The notes below the pieces were generated by a model, which saw only the letters and a program-made list of their open reading frames with translations, ran no database searches and was not told where the DNA came from. A stretch of DNA of 28,317 nt from a virus. Positions within the stretch are counted from its first letter, which is position 1. Each line of letters starts with the position of its first letter. The stretch covers positions 1 to 28,317 of the IMG/VR virus record IMGVR_UViG_3300034102_000810. The stretch is one strand, 5' to 3'. The position numbers and the translations under genes are program-made. Below are positions 25,284 through 28,317 of this stretch, piece after piece.

Positions 25284-25820
25284 ATGCCTCAACTAGCTCC
25301 TGAAGAAAAATCTGTAGTCCCTTCAGTGGACTTTATGTTCCGTGAAAATGGAGAGTTTGTAACTCGTTCTAGTGAAGAACTCTTCAACGGAAAAAAAGTA
25401 GTTTTGTTTGCACTCCCTGGTGCTTTCACTCCCACTTGTAGTGCTTATCAACTTCCTGGATTTGAAGAGAAGTATCCAGAATTTAAGGAAGCTGGTATTG
25501 ATGAAATATATTGTCTTTCTGTAAATGATGCCTTTGTGATGAACGCATGGGCAAAAGATCAAATGATCACTAATGTTAAACTGATTCCTGATGGAAACGG
25601 TGAATTCACTAGTGCTATGGGTATGCTTGTGAAGAAGTTTAATCTTGGATTTGCATCTCGTTCGTGGCGTTATGCTTCTGTCATTAATGACGGTGTGATA
25701 GAACAGATCTTTATGGAAGATGGTATTGGTGATAATGCCTCCGAAGATCCTTATGAGTGGTCCACTCCAGAAAAAATTCTAGAATATGTAAAGACTTCCA
25801 CCACTACAGTGGCGGTCTGA
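25284..25820 (+). CDS. Peroxiredoxin (Prx5/AhpC-TSA superfamily)
   Basis: ATG 25284 gives 178 residues, the usual domain length. PGAFTPTCS (45-53) holds the peroxidatic Cys52, and the Arg in SRSWRYA is the probable active-site arginine. KLIPDGNGEF is conserved in the Prx5-like group. The enzyme reduces hydrogen peroxide and organic peroxides at the expense of thiols such as thioredoxin or glutaredoxin. No second Cys is evident in the usual resolving position. Beside hli genes and near psbA it would protect photosynthesis of the infected cell from oxidative damage. A terminator follows 5 nt after the stop. Confidence 0.9.
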   Translation: MPQLAPEEKSVVPSVDFMFRENGEFVTRSSEELFNGKKVVLFALPGAFTPTCSAYQLPGFEEKYPEFKEAGIDEIYCLSVNDAFVMNAWAKDQMITNVKLIPDGNGEFTSAMGMLVKKFNLGFASRSWRYASVINDGVIEQIFMEDGIGDNASEDPYEWSTPEKILEYVKTSTTTVAV

Positions 25821-25825
25821 TTTTC

Positions 25826-25848
25826 TCCCCCGAAAGGGGGATTTTTTT
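25826..25848 (+). terminator. Intrinsic terminator after the peroxiredoxin
   Basis: TCCCCC/GGGGGA with a GAAA tetraloop (25832-25835) is followed by seven T residues. It ends the hli-peroxiredoxin transcript. Confidence 0.93.
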
Positions 25849-25859
25849 ATGACTAATTA

Positions 25860-25867
25860 AATAAATA
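25860..25867 (+). promoter_or_regulatory. Late promoter for the tail-fibre-like gene
   Basis: AATAAATA fits the NATAAATA late core and lies 18 nt before ATG 25886. Together with the terminator upstream it marks a switch from an early unit to a late structural gene. Confidence 0.6.
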
Positions 25868-25885
25868 CCTAAAAAAGGTATAAGG

Positions 25886-27277
25886 ATGGCCATCCAAAAG
25901 ATAGTTAAGAAGAAAACTGCAATATCCAATCCAAATACTTATGTTGGTACTTATGGTGATATATTCTTAAACTATGATATTCCTGATCTAAGGTTTGCGG
26001 ATGGTTCTACTCCTGGGGGTATTTCTCTTTCATTTGGATCTGGTGTTGTAACTTATTCTGCAATTGCTGGTGTTGCCACAGTTTCTCAAGGACTTACTGG
26101 ATCTCCCAATTTAAATGTTGGTATAGTTACTGGAACATTATTTTATGGAAATGGATCTAATCTAGCTGGGGTGATAACTTCTTTAGTTGGTTACGCCACA
26201 CAGGGATATGTGAATAATGCAATATCTGGGTTTGTAACTTCTGGTGGAACAATTAATTATTCAAATTATGCGAATGTTTCTGGTATCTCTACAGTATCAC
26301 AAGGACTGACCGGAACTCCAGATATTTCTGTAGGTAGAGTAGGAATTTCTTCATATCTAACAGTAACTGGAGTATCTACTTTCCTTAATAATGTTCATAT
26401 TGAAGGTAGTAGATCTTTAATCATTGGTGATAATGATGAACTTCAATTATTTCATAGTGGCGTAGATAGTTACATTGATAATGATAGTGCTGGAAACTTA
26501 ATTATTAGAGATGGAGGTACGGGAATTCAACTTAGAAGATCTGGAGGCGGGCCAACTGCTGGGTTGATGGCTGCATTTAATAATGATGCAGGAGTTGAGT
26601 TATATTATAATAGTATACTTAAACTCCAAACATTCCAAAATGGAGTTGCAATTAATGATTCTGTAGCAATTGGAACCGCTGCTGGTAATCCCCCATATAG
26701 ACTCACAGTAAGTGGTATTGGTGCAACAATCACTCAAGGTCTTGTAAACGCTATCGCAGATTTAACATCAAGTGTTGATGGATATGGACAAGTCAACATT
26801 AGAAACTCTCGTTCTTCTCCTAATGCCTCTGGTGATCTAGTTATTACTGCTGATATTGGAACAGATGTTTCAAATTATATTGATCTTGGTATCAATAATA
26901 CAGGATTTAGTACATCATCTTGGACAATTAACGGTCCATTAGACGCATACTTATATACATCTAGTGGAAATTTATCTATTGGTGCGGGTTCTACAAATAA
27001 GTATCTTTCGTTATTTGCTGGTGGAACTCTCGCATCAAATGAACAAGTACGAGTTACTACTACTGGTGTTGGAATTGGCACTACAAATGCAACATCAAGA
27101 CTTACAGTTAGTGGAAATTCTTTAATTACTGGTATTTCGACAATAGGCCTTGGAAATACATCAACACCACCAAGTAATTCTCAAATGAGTTTTGAATTGG
27201 TATCTAATACTCAACTAAGAATTAAAGTTCGTGGAACTGATGGAATCTTAAGATCAGCAGATATAACTCTTACATAA
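25886..27277 (+). CDS. Tail-fibre-like structural protein with repeats
   Basis: 463 residues. The N-terminal part MAIQKIVKKK, YVGTYGDIFLNYDIPDLRFADG and GISLSF resembles baseplate- or fibre-attachment segments of cyanophage structural proteins. Two copies of a repeat with the core STVSQGLTG or ATVSQGLTG followed by a P-x-(I/L)-x-VG element occur at about 69-79 and 140-152, separated by glycine/serine/threonine-rich beta sequence. Elements such as LQLFHSGVDSYIDNDSAGNLIIRDG are typical of viral fibre repeats. It is expressed from a late promoter. It could be a host-recognition fibre and an acceptor for glycosylation, but neither is shown. The family assignment beyond structural is uncertain. 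Confidence 0.7.
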   Translation: MAIQKIVKKKTAISNPNTYVGTYGDIFLNYDIPDLRFADGSTPGGISLSFGSGVVTYSAIAGVATVSQGLTGSPNLNVGIVTGTLFYGNGSNLAGVITSLVGYATQGYVNNAISGFVTSGGTINYSNYANVSGISTVSQGLTGTPDISVGRVGISSYLTVTGVSTFLNNVHIEGSRSLIIGDNDELQLFHSGVDSYIDNDSAGNLIIRDGGTGIQLRRSGGGPTAGLMAAFNNDAGVELYYNSILKLQTFQNGVAINDSVAIGTAAGNPPYRLTVSGIGATITQGLVNAIADLTSSVDGYGQVNIRNSRSSPNASGDLVITADIGTDVSNYIDLGINNTGFSTSSWTINGPLDAYLYTSSGNLSIGAGSTNKYLSLFAGGTLASNEQVRVTTTGVGIGTTNATSRLTVSGNSLITGISTIGLGNTSTPPSNSQMSFELVSNTQLRIKVRGTDGILRSADITLT

Positions 27278-27281
27278 GGCC

Positions 27282-27315
27282 TTGCCTCAGACGGAAAACC
27301 GTAGTATGATAAATA
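27282..27315 (+). promoter_or_regulatory. Composite early/late promoter of psbA
   Basis: TTGCCT (27282-27287), a 17-nt spacer and TATGAT (27305-27310) form a sigma70 promoter. GATAAATA at 27308-27315 overlaps it and fits the late core. This is the second such composite in the window, after 1806-1836. It would allow psbA to be transcribed throughout infection. Confidence 0.65.
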
Positions 27316-27478
27316 GGTAAACAAATGTTACGGATCTCTAATAAATCTTAACATTGTCAAACACCCGTTAACCGAGACCTATGGGTGTATAAATTACGTC
27401 TCTCATACCCAGTCTGAGGGTGACTGGGGAATAGTATCACCACCATTTCCCTGATGGTCTTACTACTCTTTTAAACAA
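27316..27478 (+). promoter_or_regulatory. Structured psbA leader
   Basis: About 160 nt of leader holds ACACCC/GGGTGT (27361-27366 with 27383-27388), a perfect 7-bp hairpin CCCAGTC/GACTGGG (27408-27414 with 27422-27428), and ACCAT/ATGGT near 27453-27469 just before the start codon. GTCTGAGG (27412-27419) is also complementary to CCTCAGAC at 27285-27292, upstream of the transcription start. Only read-through RNA from the fibre gene could form that pairing. There is no good Shine-Dalgarno sequence next to the ATG. Confidence 0.5.
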
Positions 27479-28317
27479 ATGACTGCTTCAATCGCTTCAC
27501 GTCAACAACAATCGAATATTTGGGAACAATTTTGCAACTGGGTTACTTCAACCGATAACCGTCTTTATGTTGGTTGGTTCGGTGTCCTGATGATCCCAAC
27601 GCTGCTTGCTGCTGCTACTTGTTTCATCATCGCATTCATCGGTGCTCCCCCTGTGGACATTGATGGTATCCGTGAACCCGTTGCTGGTTCACTCATGTAC
27701 GGAAACAACATCATCTCTGGTGCTGTTATTCCTTCGTCCAATGCTATTGGACTTCACTTTTACCCCATCTGGGAAGCTGCTTCTCTGGATGAATGGCTCT
27801 ACAACGGTGGTCCATTCCAACTGGTTGTTTTCCACTTCCTGATTGGTATCTACTGCTACATGGGTCGTGAGTGGGAACTCTCTTACCGTCTAGGTATGCG
27901 TCCTTGGATTATGGTTGCTTATAGCGCACCTGTTGCTGCTGCGAGTGCAGTGTTCCTGGTCTATCCCTTCGGTCAAGGATCCTTCTCTGATGCAATGCCT
28001 CTGGGGATTTCGGGAACTTTCAACTACATGCTTGTGTTCCAGGCAGAGCACAACATCCTGATGCACCCCTTCCACATGCTTGGAGTTGCTGGTGTCTTCG
28101 GTGGTTCTCTGTTTAGTGCTATGCACGGTTCTCTGGTTACTTCCTCGCTGGTTCGTGAAACCACTGAGAATGAGTCGCAGAACTACGGTTACAAGTTCGG
28201 TCAAGAAGAAGAGACTTATAACATCGTTGCTGCTCACGGTTATTTTGGTCGCCTTATCTTCCAATATGCTTCCTTCAATAACTCACGTTCACTACACTTC
28301 TTCCTCGCTGCATGGCC
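27479..28317 (+). CDS. psbA: Photosystem II D1 protein PsbA (3' end beyond window)
   Basis: The first 279 codons of D1 are present and uninterrupted, starting [19 protein letters not shown]. The redox Tyr in FLVYPFGQ, the Mn-ligand Asp in GSFSDAMP, the Glu-His of FQAEHN and the chlorophyll-ligand His of HPFHMLG are all intact, as is the PEST-like segment [24 protein letters not shown]1 is the fast-turning reaction-centre subunit. Phage copies are known to be expressed during infection and to sustain photosynthesis. Its codon use is more biased than in the glycan operon. No intron is seen in the portion visible. Confidence 0.98.
   Translation, partial: MTASIASRQQQSNIWEQFCNWVTSTDNRLYVGWFGVLMIPTLLAAATCFIIAFIGAPPVDIDGIREPVAGSLMYGNNIISGAVIPSSNAIGLHFYPIWEAASLDEWLYNGGPFQLVVFHFLIGIYCYMGREWELSYRLGMRPWIMVAYSAPVAAASAVFLVYPFGQGSFSDAMPLGISGTFNYMLVFQAEHNILMHPFHMLGVAGVFGGSLFSAMHGSLVTSSLVRETTENESQNYGYKFGQEEETYNIVAAHGYFGRLIFQYASFNNSRSLHFFLAAW

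Noticed and set aside
27479-28317. Self-splicing intron in psbA
   Set aside because: Introns are known in some cyanophage psbA genes, but the 279 codons visible here are continuous and all D1 motifs are intact. The remainder lies outside the window.

Overview
The window is a piece of a T4-like myovirus genome that infects marine picocyanobacteria (Synechococcus or Prochlorococcus). The case rests on psbA (photosystem II D1) at the right edge, two high-light-inducible (Hli) proteins, the pentose-phosphate trio talC-zwf-gnd, a Dps-like ferritin, a cyanobacterial SLH/OprB porin, T4-type late promoter motifs (NATAAATA) beside textbook sigma70 promoters (TTGACA-N17-TATAAT), and gene starts packed with 1-4 nt overlaps. 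The gene content does not fix the host genus.

Layout. 1-1956: end of an upstream gene, a GIY-YIG-like protein, small ORFs and a secreted or tail-type lysozyme. 1607-4223: a dense array of 20 credible tRNAs and one degenerate tRNA-like element, interrupted by two strongly folded non-tRNA segments (2699-2829 and 3712-3876) and punctuated by host-type promoters, several of which begin 0-2 nt after a tRNA 3' end. 4241-6181: an unknown protein, Dps-like protein, zinc-ribbon-like protein and two tRNA-Ser genes. 6295-7110: a string of six tiny proteins, most with a membrane segment. 7126-10154: talC-zwf-gnd. 10164-11848: more tiny genes, an orphan Phd/YefM-like antitoxin, three more tRNAs (one of odd architecture) and small conserved-looking proteins. 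12011-12625, minus strand: a 2OG-Fe(II) oxygenase-like protein, the only gene on that strand.

12682-22861: a 12-gene operon behind one sigma70 promoter. It encodes a GDP-mannose 3,5-epimerase with all four catalytic residues recognisable, an SDR epimerase, a UDP-glucose-dehydrogenase-type enzyme, an NAD+ synthetase, two methyltransferases, a GT10-like and three GT11-like fucosyltransferase-fold enzymes, a DxD GT2/GT7C-type transferase and a GT25-type transferase. Together they look like a complete phage glycan pathway. Because the epimerase would supply GDP-L-galactose rather than GDP-L-fucose, I infer that the fucosyltransferase-fold enzymes may transfer L-galactose. This is the most interesting system in the window.

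22974-28317: porin, Hli-small membrane protein-Hli, an unknown protein, a peroxiredoxin, a repetitive tail-fibre-like protein, and psbA behind a composite early/late promoter and a highly structured leader.

The tRNAs in the window cover every amino acid except alanine (25 credible genes, with proline and the CAT anticodon each represented twice). Metabolically, zwf/gnd would produce NADPH, nadE would supply NAD+, and the glycan operon contains NAD-dependent enzymes, so the carbon, redox and glycan modules plausibly work together. All functions are read from sequence motifs and recalled family knowledge; no database search or folding program was run.
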